From a bacterium (lineage in GTDB: Bacteria; Latescibacterota; UBA2968; UBA8231): a stretch of DNA of 5,515 nucleotides. Positions 1-5,515 of this stretch are shown here, piece after piece. Positions within the stretch are counted from its first letter, which is position 1. Every line of letters begins with the position of its first letter. The notes beneath the pieces are model-generated. The model was not told the DNA's origin. It did no database searches and worked only from the letters and a program-made list of their open reading frames with translations. The translations under genes and the position numbers were made by a program. The stretch is taken from NCBI GenBank assembly GCA_027593305.1, contig JAQCJA010000341.1:1-5515 (forward strand), read 5' to 3'.

Positions 1-1
1 G

Positions 2-283
2 TTCTACAAGGAAGCTCCCGTCAGCAGTGGTCCCCACGCGTCCACTGTCATGTGCCTGCCGACGCTGGCCTGGGCGTATGAAGAGACGGGAGATGCTGAG
101 ATCGTTGACGCCGGCTACCGCCTCTTTCGCTGGCTGATCGATGAGGCGGGTGTGGCGACGTACATGCTCAAGGACCTGTTCGCCTTCATGCCACTGCTGG
201 ACCGCCTGGGCCTGCTCGAAGTCTATGCACCACCGGATGCACGACAGGCGGCAGCCGCCGACCTGCGCCGGCAGGGGCCCTGA
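2..283 (+). CDS. C-terminal part of an unrecognised helix-rich protein (5' end outside window)
   Basis: The frame is open from the left edge and ends at TGA 281-283, leaving 93 residues of a longer protein. An internal ATG at 50 exists, but the frame continues upstream of it with similar, plausible protein sequence, so I treat the gene as cut by the window edge. The visible part alternates amphipathic helices with short loops (for example AWAYEETGD and LFRWLIDEAG), with aromatic and Leu residues on one face. That pattern resembles the helical hairpins of alpha/alpha-barrel proteins such as some polysaccharide-active enzymes, but no catalytic motif is visible and I do not recognise the family. 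There is no membrane segment in this part. The last 15 or so residues are an Ala/Arg-rich tail. Only 2 nt separate it from the next gene, so it probably belongs to the same operon. Confidence 0.7.
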   Translation, partial: FYKEAPVSSGPHASTVMCLPTLAWAYEETGDAEIVDAGYRLFRWLIDEAGVATYMLKDLFAFMPLLDRLGLLEVYAPPDARQAAAADLRRQGP

Positions 284-285
284 CC

Positions 286-1299
286 ATGTGGCTCGGCATA
301 CTGGCGCTGCTGGTCGCCTTCAGCTACGCCATTGTGAAATTCCTGACGGCGCTGCACATGCGCCGCATGACCGACGTGCACCTGCGCCTGCTGAACGATG
401 TCAAGAGGGATCGCCAACGGCTGCAGACGATCGAAACCAAATTGCAGGTCCTGCGCTCGCAACGAGGCGCAGTCGAGCAGAAACTGGCCAATGCCCGCCG
501 CTTCAAGGAGGATCTTTTCGGCCGCCTGCGACTGGAGTTGCCGTCGACGCAGATGGCTGACCTTCGACAGTGTGTCAATCGACATCCGATTCCGGAACCT
601 GAGGGTGTACGCACGGCGCACGATCTGCACCTCGCTGACAAGGTCACGGCGGCCCTGACGAGTCTGTCCATTCTCGTCGTCGAAATCGGCCTCGACGGGG
701 AGGCGGAGGGAGCCCATACGGTTCTTGCCGGTGAACTGGTCAACAGATTGAATGCCCTCGGCGCAAACTTTACCGGCCCTGCCCCCCGCCGCGACGCCCC
801 CGAGGGCAGCCCGGAAGTCCTGACGACGGCCTTCGACGAGCCCGCCACAGCCCTCGAACTGGTGACCACCCTTGGGGGGGCGGCGCACCCGCAGCAGATC
901 CGGACCCTGCGGGCCGTTCTGGTTGCCGGCATTACCATCACCGAATTCGACCAGGAACATGTCAACCGCCTGTTTGCCCGTACCCTGCACAGCACGCGTC
1001 AACTGCTGGAGGACGCCGAACCCGGTTGTGTGGTAGTCAATGAGCGGGCCCATGAGCTGCTGGGCGACCGCCCCGGACTGCTTCCCGTCGAAGGGCCCGA
1101 GAAGTTGTGGGTGGCGGCCCTCGGACCAGCGAACAGCGCCACGGAGACCGGCCCGGCATCAGGGGACTCACGTGCAGACTCGGGGCCAGATGGAGGTGTC
1201 ACGCGAGCTGAGCCGGTGCCATCCATCAGGCCCATGGTCGCCGGACCTGACCCTGACCAGGGTCTGCCGGCAACGCCCGAGGAGAACGGGACCCCATGA
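286..1299 (+). CDS. Membrane-anchored coiled-coil protein with a degenerate class III nucleotide-cyclase-like domain
   Basis: This is a 337-residue protein of unassigned function. Residues 2-22 form one hydrophobic segment followed by Arg-rich sequence (HMRRMTD), which fits an N-terminal membrane anchor with the rest in the cytoplasm. Residues 28-82 are charged, heptad-like coiled coil. Residues 125-280 follow the class III adenylate/guanylate cyclase pattern by eye. LSILVVEIGL sits where the first metal-binding strand (LFADI-like) belongs, TAFDEPATALELV resembles the mid-domain helix, and LLEDAEPGCVVVNERAHELL matches the late motif usually read as RL-x3-A-x-PG-x-IxVS. The usual metal Asp is Glu133, the second metal Asp/Gly-Asp motif is not evident, and the transition-state Asn and Arg align with His235 and Gln239, so cyclase activity is unlikely. 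Residues 281-337 are a Pro/Gly/Asp-rich, probably disordered tail. The start is ATG 286 with AGGGG at 273-277. The 3' end overlaps the next gene as ATGA. The gene itself is secure; the domain call is an inference. Confidence 0.85.
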   Translation: MWLGILALLVAFSYAIVKFLTALHMRRMTDVHLRLLNDVKRDRQRLQTIETKLQVLRSQRGAVEQKLANARRFKEDLFGRLRLELPSTQMADLRQCVNRHPIPEPEGVRTAHDLHLADKVTAALTSLSILVVEIGLDGEAEGAHTVLAGELVNRLNALGANFTGPAPRRDAPEGSPEVLTTAFDEPATALELVTTLGGAAHPQQIRTLRAVLVAGITITEFDQEHVNRLFARTLHSTRQLLEDAEPGCVVVNERAHELLGDRPGLLPVEGPEKLWVAALGPANSATETGPASGDSRADSGPDGGVTRAEPVPSIRPMVAGPDPDQGLPATPEENGTP

Positions 1300-1616
1300 T
1301 CGAAGCGGTCTACGCCATCATCATCGTCGTCTTTGCCAGCCTTGGTGTGCTGGCCTTGTTCAACCATCTCGTTCGTGGCAGTGAGCTGCGCGAGGCAATC
1401 GCTGAACATCGCGAGGCGGGCAAGCAACTGGACGATCGCATCGTCACAGTCAAGGCCGAACTCGAAGAGCTGAAGTTCGAGACGGACGCCATGGACGACG
1501 AGCGTGTCGCGCTGGACAAACAAGCACGGTGTATGCTCGATCTGGAGGAGAACTACAAGATGGCTCAGGCTGCCGCACTCGAGAGCGAGCGTAAGTCGCG
1601 AAAGGAAATACGATGA
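1296..1616 (+). CDS. Small membrane-anchored coiled-coil protein, function unknown
   Basis: This is a 106-residue protein I cannot assign to a family. Residues 3-25 (AVYAIIIVVFASLGVLALF) are a strong hydrophobic segment with no charged residue inside. From about residue 28 to the end the sequence is highly charged and helix-forming, with heptad-like spacing (LDDRIVTVKAELEELKFE), so a single-pass anchor carrying a cytoplasmic coiled coil is the simplest reading. No signal-peptidase site or catalytic motif is visible. The ATG overlaps the upstream stop as ATGA (1296-1299), with GAGGAG at 1279-1284. The stop overlaps the nadC start in the same way. Its layout of anchor plus coiled coil repeats that of the upstream protein's N-terminus, which suggests the two could pair through their coils; that is inference. 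It could instead be a scaffold or division/envelope accessory protein. Confidence 0.82.
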   Translation: MIEAVYAIIIVVFASLGVLALFNHLVRGSELREAIAEHREAGKQLDDRIVTVKAELEELKFETDAMDDERVALDKQARCMLDLEENYKMAQAAALESERKSRKEIR

Positions 1617-2506
1617 CCGCCCTCGCGCCTGTGGCAGACATCGCGAGCCTCGTTGATGCCGCTCTGCGCGAAGACCTGGGTGGAGACCTGACGCCGGGAT
1701 CGGACATCACCACACAGTGGACGGTCGAAGCGGACACACCGGCACGGGCCCGCATCCTCGCCCGGCGTCGCGGCGTGATTGCCGGCATCGACGTCGCCTG
1801 TTCCGTGTTCAACCGTGTCGATGCGGATCTGGTCCTGCTGCGACGGGCAGCCGACGGAGACCTGGCTGAGGCGGGTGACACGGTATTGGAGATCCGTGGC
1901 TCCGCCGCATCGATTCTTACAGCGGAGCGCACGGCACTCAATTTTCTCCAGCAGTTGTCCGGTGTGGCAACCCTCACCCGCGCCTACGTGGATGCCATTG
2001 TCGGCACGCAGGCGCGTATCACCGATACCCGCAAGACGGTACCAGGTCTGCGCGATCTGCAGAAACAGGCCGTGCGCAGTGGCGGCGGCGTCAGCCATCG
2101 CCAGGGCCTGTTCGATGCCGTGCTGATCAAGGAGAACCATGTGACCGCAGCCGGCGGCGTCACCGAGGCCGTCCGTCGCGCCCGCCTGGGCGCCCAGGGG
2201 GCCCATCGCGGCTCGACGAGGATCATGTGTGAGGCGGAAGATCTCGAGCAGGTCCGCGCTCTGGTTGCCGGTGGCCCGCCCCTGGCGCCGGATCGTATTC
2301 TGCTCGACAACATGTCCCCTGCCCTGATGCGTCAGTGCGTGGAACTGGCGCGTCAGGCGGCGCCCGCTGTTGAACTGGAGGCAACGGGCAACATCGACCT
2401 GACCACGGTTCGCGCCGCCGCCGAAACCGGCGTTGATGTGATCTCCGTCGGGGCCCTGACCCACTCAGCGCCCGCACTGGATCTGAGCCTGCTCTTCGAT
2501 CGCTGA
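1613..2506 (+). CDS. nadC: Nicotinate-nucleotide diphosphorylase (carboxylating), quinolinate phosphoribosyltransferase
   Basis: NadC converts quinolinate and PRPP to nicotinate mononucleotide, CO2 and pyrophosphate in de novo NAD synthesis, in the cytosol. The 297 residues are full length for the family. Visible landmarks in order are: the N-terminal LREDLGGDLTPGSDIT (18-33); RTALNFLQQLSGVATLT (106-122); TRKTVPGLRDLQKQAV (139-154); GGGVSHRQGL (157-166); LIKENH (171-176); CEAED (206-210); LLDNM (230-234); and GVDVISVGALTHS (273-285). Known active-site residues appear present: Arg106, Arg140, Lys141, His162, Arg163, Lys173, a Glu in 207-209 and Asp232. Small departures from the usual consensus are Ser161 where Asn is common before HR, LQKQ for LEKY, and EATGN for EASGN/G. 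The start at ATG 1613 is supported by AAAGGAA at 1601-1607 and by the ATGA overlap with the coiled-coil gene. nadA and nadB are not in the window. Confidence 0.97.
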   Translation: MTALAPVADIASLVDAALREDLGGDLTPGSDITTQWTVEADTPARARILARRRGVIAGIDVACSVFNRVDADLVLLRRAADGDLAEAGDTVLEIRGSAASILTAERTALNFLQQLSGVATLTRAYVDAIVGTQARITDTRKTVPGLRDLQKQAVRSGGGVSHRQGLFDAVLIKENHVTAAGGVTEAVRRARLGAQGAHRGSTRIMCEAEDLEQVRALVAGGPPLAPDRILLDNMSPALMRQCVELARQAAPAVELEATGNIDLTTVRAAAETGVDVISVGALTHSAPALDLSLLFDR

Positions 2507-2551
2507 GGAAGCCGCACACACTGGGTGCTGATGGCACCGGTCGCCCGCTGT
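2507..2551. other. Convergent intergenic gap with a short hairpin
   Basis: These 45 nt separate the nadC stop from the stop of the minus-strand kinase. A perfect 5-bp stem with a 5-nt loop (GGTGC at 2524-2528, GCACC at 2534-2538) is the only symmetric element I see. It could end transcription from both sides, but there is no T-tract on either strand and the stem is short, so it does not qualify as a recognisable intrinsic terminator. Confidence 0.3.
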
Positions 2552-3556
2552 TCAGCCCTGTCGATCGTCCAGCACAGCCCGCACCGATTGGATCAGCGTC
2601 CGCGGCAACAGCGGCTTCTCAAGCACCGCAGCGACGCGGTCCGAAAACTCGTGCGACGCAGCAAATCCCGTGAACAGAATCACTGCTGGACCGCTGTCAG
2701 GATCCATACGCTCCAGGACTTCGGTTCCCGACATGCGTGGCATCGACTGGTCGAGCAACATGAGATCAACCAAGCCGCCTTCGCGGGCCAGCACCGCCAA
2801 CCCCTGCTCGCCATCGGCAGCCAGCAGCACTCGATACCCCAGGCGACGGAGGGCATGGCTGATTGTCGTGCGTACCGATTCCTCATCTTCGACGATGAGG
2901 ATCGTCTCATGACCTCTGGGGGGCGGGGGCTCACTGGCCCTGCCGGGTGCCGCAGTGCCGATCTCGGCGATGGGCAGGAGCAACTGAAACGTGGTGCCCG
3001 CACCGATCCGGCTGTCGCAGGTGATCCGGCCCCCATGCCGGCGCATGATGCCATGCACGATGGACAACCCGAGACCGGTGCCGCTGCCGACCTCTTTCGT
3101 GGTGAAAAATGGATCGAAAATCCGTTCGCGCACCGCGGCGTCGATGCCGACACCATTGTCCTGCACCGAGATCGACACGGTCCGCTCGCCCTCCTCCTGC
3201 TGCAGGCAGGCACGCAGCGCCACGTAGGAATCATGTCCGCCCGCCTCGATGACGACGTCCCGGGCATTCATACACAGATTCAGCACGGCCTGCTGTAGTT
3301 GCGCGCCATCAGCCAGGATCAGGGGCAGGTTCGGATCGAGTTCGGTGACGAACTCGATCCGGCGGTCGAAGGTATTGCGGCAGATGTTGGCCACGGCCTC
3401 GAGCATGGGACTGGGCTCGATCGGCTTCCGTGTGGCTTCCGTGCCGTATCGAGAGTAGGCCATCAACTGCCGCACCAGCTCTGCCTGTGTGTTGACGACA
3501 CTGAGTGCGTCGGTAAGCAGCTCCCGGACCTCCGCCTGCGCCTCCTCCATGGCCAA
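2552..3556 (-). pseudogene. Kinase fragment: partial dimerisation helix, HATPase and receiver domain
   Basis: About 334 residues in the fourth frame, ending at the TGA complementary to 2552-2554. AELVRQLMAYSRYG is the second helix of the dimerisation domain, but the first helix with its His is absent. HATPase motifs follow in order: N box LNLCMNARD, G1 VQDNGVGID, F box FDPFFTTKEVG, G2 GTGLGLSIVHGIMRRHGG, and the closing GAGTTFQLLLP. A Pro-rich linker (SEPPPPRG) leads to a receiver with the acidic pair VEDEE, the phosphoacceptor Asp in LMLLDQSMPRMSG (about residue 679 of the rebuilt protein), Thr in LFTGFA and Lys in LEKPL. All receiver residues needed for phosphorylation are present. The open frame reaches back to 3778, but upstream of about 3556 it is out of frame. 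An ATG at 3550 could start a truncated product. Confidence 0.85.
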
Positions 3557-3557
3557 T

Positions 3558-4229
3558 TCGTTCGCGCTCCTGCAGTTCCTCGTAGAGGCGTGCATGGTAC
3601 AGGGCAATGGCAACCTGGTCGAAAAAGGACCGCAACATGTCGATCCGCCGCAGCATGCCCTCGCGTTCCTGGAGACTGCTGCCGGTCGCCAGGACGGCGA
3701 TGACCCGGTCCTGGTGCAGAACCGGGATGAAGTAGGCCAGGGAAGCAGTCGCGGTAAGCGGTCGACGACGCTCGTCATAGCGCCTGTCCCAGCCTTCTAT
3801 GACCTCCATCACGCCCGACCGCGCGACGGCGCCGAAGATGTTGTCCTCGCTGAGATCGTAGCTGATGCCGCCGCTCAACTCTTCCTGTTTCAGTGGTGTC
3901 CAGCCGCTGTCGGAGCGTTGCGAGCGGACGTAGCCCCGCACCACGTGGACGCTGTGCGCGACCTCGTCCACGAGTGCAACCGTTATGCTGCGAAACACAC
4001 CTGCCTTGATGATCTGCAGTGACAGAGTATCGAGGATCTCGTCCGGATCGATGGCGGTAAGCAGCACCTTGCCGGTCTCGTGAAAAGCACTCAGCAGACG
4101 ATCCCTCTCCGCCAGAAGCGCGCTGGAACGAGAGAGGTCCGCCTCTCGCCGCGCCCCCTCTTCGAGGCGCCTGGAAAGCTCTTCGTTGCGCTCTTCCAGC
4201 TGCCCGAGATCGGCCCAGCGCTGCATGGC
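3558..4229 (-). pseudogene. Kinase fragment: linker coiled coil and second GAF domain
   Basis: About 224 residues in the third frame. It begins AMQRWADLGQLEERNEELSR, a charged coiled coil that runs to about LLAERDRLLSAFHETGKVLL, the usual linker ahead of a GAF domain. The GAF follows: DEILDTLSLQIIKAGVFRSI, then VALVDEVAHSVHVVRGYV, a middle part with GGISYDLSEDNIFGAVARSG, the late strand IPVLHQDRVIAVLATGS, and the closing helix FFDQVAIALYHARLYEELQ typical of GAF ends. The open frame extends from 4253 to 3309, but beyond 3558 it turns into Gly/Arg/His-rich sequence (IGHGGGAGGGPGAAYRR), a mark of out-of-frame reading. The ATG at 4253 lies in the out-of-frame lead and is not a likely native start. 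Confidence 0.75.
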
Positions 4230-4702
4230 TCGGTCAGGACTTCGGCGACACATTGCAGACAGTTGATGTCAAAATCGCTGAAGGCGTTGGCCTCGAGGCT
4301 GTTGATGGCAAGCGTTCCATGTGAGAAGGGGACATCAATGATGGACCGACGTGGGGCCGGGGCCGCATCACGTGCCCATGCGTCGAGTTCACAATTTGGA
4401 TCATCGGCGAGCAGGTCCGGACGATACACAACGACACCTTCCTGCCAGGACTGCGCCACAGGGCTGCCCAGGCGGAGATTCTTCACGTGTATCGCCCTGG
4501 CCCCGCAGGTTGTGCGCAGTACCTGCGTCAGTCGGGGCTCGTGATCATGCTGCTGGATGAAATTGATGCCGTACGCGTGGTAGCGGATCCCGGCATGGTC
4601 CAGACAACCACCAACGGCGACAGTGACGGCTGACAGATCGTCACCACGGCGCATCGACCGAATCAGTTGACGCAAACCGGACAGGGCGTGGTCACAGGCA
4701 TC
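4229..4702 (-). pseudogene. Kinase fragment: first GAF domain
   Basis: This is the part of the second reading frame that carries real kinase sequence, about 158 residues from DACDHALSGLRQLIRSMRRG to CLQCVAEVLTE. It looks like a GAF domain: a helix, then a strand pair near TVAVGGCLDHAGI, a variable middle, VPFSHGTLAINSLEANAFSD as the late beta strands, and a closing helix DINCLQCVAEVLTE. The open frame itself runs from 4783 to 4091, but its ends are out-of-frame translation: before 4702 (TRNWNSSRPACTRKSQRR) and after 4229 (PCSAGPISGSWKSATK) the sequence loses GAF or coiled-coil character. An annotation pipeline would probably call 4091-4783 as a GAF-domain protein. The ligand cannot be deduced. 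Confidence 0.75.
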
Positions 4703-4779
4703 GCGGCGCCGACGCTGCGACTTCCTGGTGCAAGCGGGCCTCGAGCTGTTCCAGTTGCGCGTGCAGATCTGCCTCCCTG

Positions 4780-5514
4780 TCACTCACCGCCTGTCGCTCC
4801 TGACTCGGCGCTGCCACCCACGGCCATCACTGCCGTTGTTTGCTGCTGCGTTGTCACGAGCTTGTGGAAGATCCCCTCACGTTCCATGAGTTCGGCATGA
4901 GTCCCCACCTCGGCGATCCTGCCACCGTCCATCACCACCAGACGGTGGGCTGAGCGCAGCGTCGACAGTCGATGGGCGATGGCAAAGGTCGTGCGCCCGG
5001 CCACCAGGCGCTGGATCGCCTCCTGCAGCTTCTTCTCCGTCGGCGTGTCCACCGCCGAGGTCGCCTCGTCAAGGATCAGGATCTTCGGATCGTGCAGAAT
5101 GGCCCGGGCGATGGCGATACGCTGCTTCTCGCCGCCCGACAGCCGCCCTCCGCGCTCACCGGCCAGCATGTCATACCCTTCCGGCTTGGTGACAATGAAC
5201 TCGTGCGCATTGGCAGCCTGGGCGGCACGCATGATGTCCTCGAAACTGGCGTCCTGTCTCCCGTAGGCGATGTTCTCGGCAATTGTGCCATTGAACAGAA
5301 AGGACTCCTGTGCCACCATGCCGATCTGGGCCCGCAGGTCCTCCAGGCGCACATCCCGCAGGTCGACCCCATCCAGTTCAATGGCACCCTTGTCGGCGTC
5401 GTAGAAACGGCAGATGAGATTGATCAGCGTGCTTTTGCCGACGCCGGACTTGCCCACAAGCCCGATCATTTCCCCCGGCTCCACTTCGAGGCTGACGTCC
5501 TTGAGGATCGGCTT
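4780..5514 (-). CDS. ABC exporter ATP-binding domain, C-terminal part (5' end outside window)
   Basis: The frame is open from the right edge and ends at TGA 4782-4780, giving 244 residues of an ABC transporter nucleotide-binding domain. It starts inside the first strands (ILKDVSLEVEPGEMIGLVG). Walker A is GKSGVGKST (21-29), the Q loop is VAQESFLFNG (Gln69), the signature is LSGGEKQ (125-131), Walker B is ILILDE with catalytic Glu150, the D loop is SAVD, and the switch His is His181 in IAHRLS. All ATPase residues are intact. The phrases NGTIAENIAYG and GTHAELMEREGIFHKLV are typical of exporters with fused membrane and ATPase domains (MsbA/LmrA-like), so the membrane domain is probably encoded just outside the window; the visible part cannot prove that or name the substrate. 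An Ala/Gly/Ser/Thr-rich tail of about 22 residues follows the ATPase fold. A GTG at 5484 lies within the fold and is not the real start. Confidence 0.95.
   Translation of the reverse strand, partial: KPILKDVSLEVEPGEMIGLVGKSGVGKSTLINLICRFYDADKGAIELDGVDLRDVRLEDLRAQIGMVAQESFLFNGTIAENIAYGRQDASFEDIMRAAQAANAHEFIVTKPEGYDMLAGERGGRLSGGEKQRIAIARAILHDPKILILDEATSAVDTPTEKKLQEAIQRLVAGRTTFAIAHRLSTLRSAHRLVVMDGGRIAEVGTHAELMEREGIFHKLVTTQQQTTAVMAVGGSAESGATGGE
4797..4801 (-). promoter_or_regulatory. Shine-Dalgarno site deciding the kinase GTG start
   Basis: Read on the minus strand, AGGAG lies 9 nt before GTG 4787-4785, inside the end of the ABC exporter gene. It supports this GTG rather than the GTG at 4783, whose frame gives Arg/Cys/Trp-rich sequence with no coiled-coil pattern. 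The position implies that the kinase is translated by coupling to the exporter. Confidence 0.55.
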
Positions 5515-5515
5515 T

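Larger units (their letters stand above)
2552..4787 (-). pseudogene. Hybrid sensor histidine kinase (GAF-GAF-kinase-receiver), broken by three frameshifts
   Basis: Read across three frame changes, this interval gives one continuous protein of about 744 residues. The order is an N-terminal coiled coil (1-28), GAF (about 45-182), coiled coil (188-245), GAF (245-405), the second half of a dimerisation domain (411-446), HATPase (about 455-600) and a receiver (627-744). Such proteins sense a cytoplasmic signal through GAF domains, autophosphorylate on a His and pass the phosphate to their own receiver. The breaks lie at about 4702-4712 (one base extra or two missing), 4229 (one base missing) and 3557 (one base extra or two missing, or a larger deletion). 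The first piece, 4787-4692, is only 31 codons; it starts at GTG with the heptad-like DLHAQLEQLEARLHQEV. None of the breaks has a homopolymer or a slippery heptamer. The gene overlaps the end of the ABC exporter gene by 8 nt. Either a decayed gene or one with several sequencing errors. Confidence 0.8.

Noticed and set aside
223..1053. 276-codon minus-strand open frame opposite the cyclase-like gene
   Set aside because: No motif or plausible fold, it overlaps a supported plus-strand gene with good start signals, and the composition is typical of antisense reading.
1565..2464. 299-codon minus-strand open frame opposite nadC
   Set aside because: It mirrors a clear nadC; the translation is rich in Gly/Arg/Gln/His with no recognisable motif. 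Long antisense frames are expected in GC-rich coding DNA.
2523..2539. Hairpin GGTGC/GCACC as a bidirectional terminator
   Set aside because: The stem is only 5 bp and no T-tract follows on either strand, so it is listed only as a feature of the gap.
2525..3298. 257-codon plus-strand open frame opposite the kinase and receiver
   Set aside because: It covers the well-conserved HATPase and receiver domains on the other strand; the translation is His/Gln/Arg-rich without motifs.
3530..3557. His in IGHGGGAGGG after the second GAF as a possible phosphoacceptor
   Set aside because: It lies in out-of-frame reading, is surrounded by Gly rather than a helix, and lacks the acidic/Asn residues that follow the His in real H-boxes.
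3489..4022. 177-codon plus-strand open frame opposite the second GAF domain
   Set aside because: It is antisense to recognisable GAF sequence and has no independent support.
3550..4712. Programmed ribosomal frameshifting to join the kinase pieces
   Set aside because: None of the three junctions has a slippery heptamer or homopolymer, and three programmed shifts in one sensor kinase would be without precedent that I know of.
1..5515. Search for insertion sequences, CRISPR repeats, tRNA genes or a defence-type gene set
   Set aside because: I saw no terminal inverted repeats, regularly spaced repeats, transposase or tRNA-like folds, and no gene here belongs to a known defence system.

Overview
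The window is 5.5 kb of GC-rich, densely coded bacterial DNA. GTG and ATG starts, ATGA stop/start overlaps, purine-rich Shine-Dalgarno sites and a GAF-type hybrid sensor kinase all fit a free-living bacterium, probably Gram-negative. No rRNA, tRNA or other marker fixes the phylum. No mobile element, CRISPR array or RNA gene is visible.

Plus strand, 2-2506, is one tightly packed operon. It holds the 3' end of an unrecognised, helix-rich gene; a 337-residue protein with a membrane anchor, a coiled coil and what looks like a degenerate class III nucleotide-cyclase-type domain; a 106-residue membrane-anchored coiled-coil protein; and nadC, quinolinate phosphoribosyltransferase of NAD synthesis. 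Spacings are 2 nt, then two ATGA overlaps, so translation is probably coupled along the whole set.

Minus strand, 5514-2552, is a second, convergent unit. The C-terminal part of an ABC exporter (the ATPase domain) is followed, with an 8-nt overlap, by a GTG-started hybrid histidine kinase. That kinase has the order coiled coil, GAF, coiled coil, GAF, histidine-kinase core, receiver. Its reading frame is broken at three places (about 4702-4712, 4229 and 3557). At the third break the phosphoacceptor H-box helix is missing altogether, while the ATPase and receiver motifs downstream are intact. I call it a pseudogene; the alternative is several sequencing errors in one gene.

The two units meet tail to tail across 45 nt (2507-2551), which hold only a small hairpin without a T-tract.

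The points most worth a second look are the decayed, H-box-less kinase coupled to an exporter, and the pair of membrane-anchored coiled-coil proteins, one with a pseudo-cyclase-like domain, coupled to nadC.
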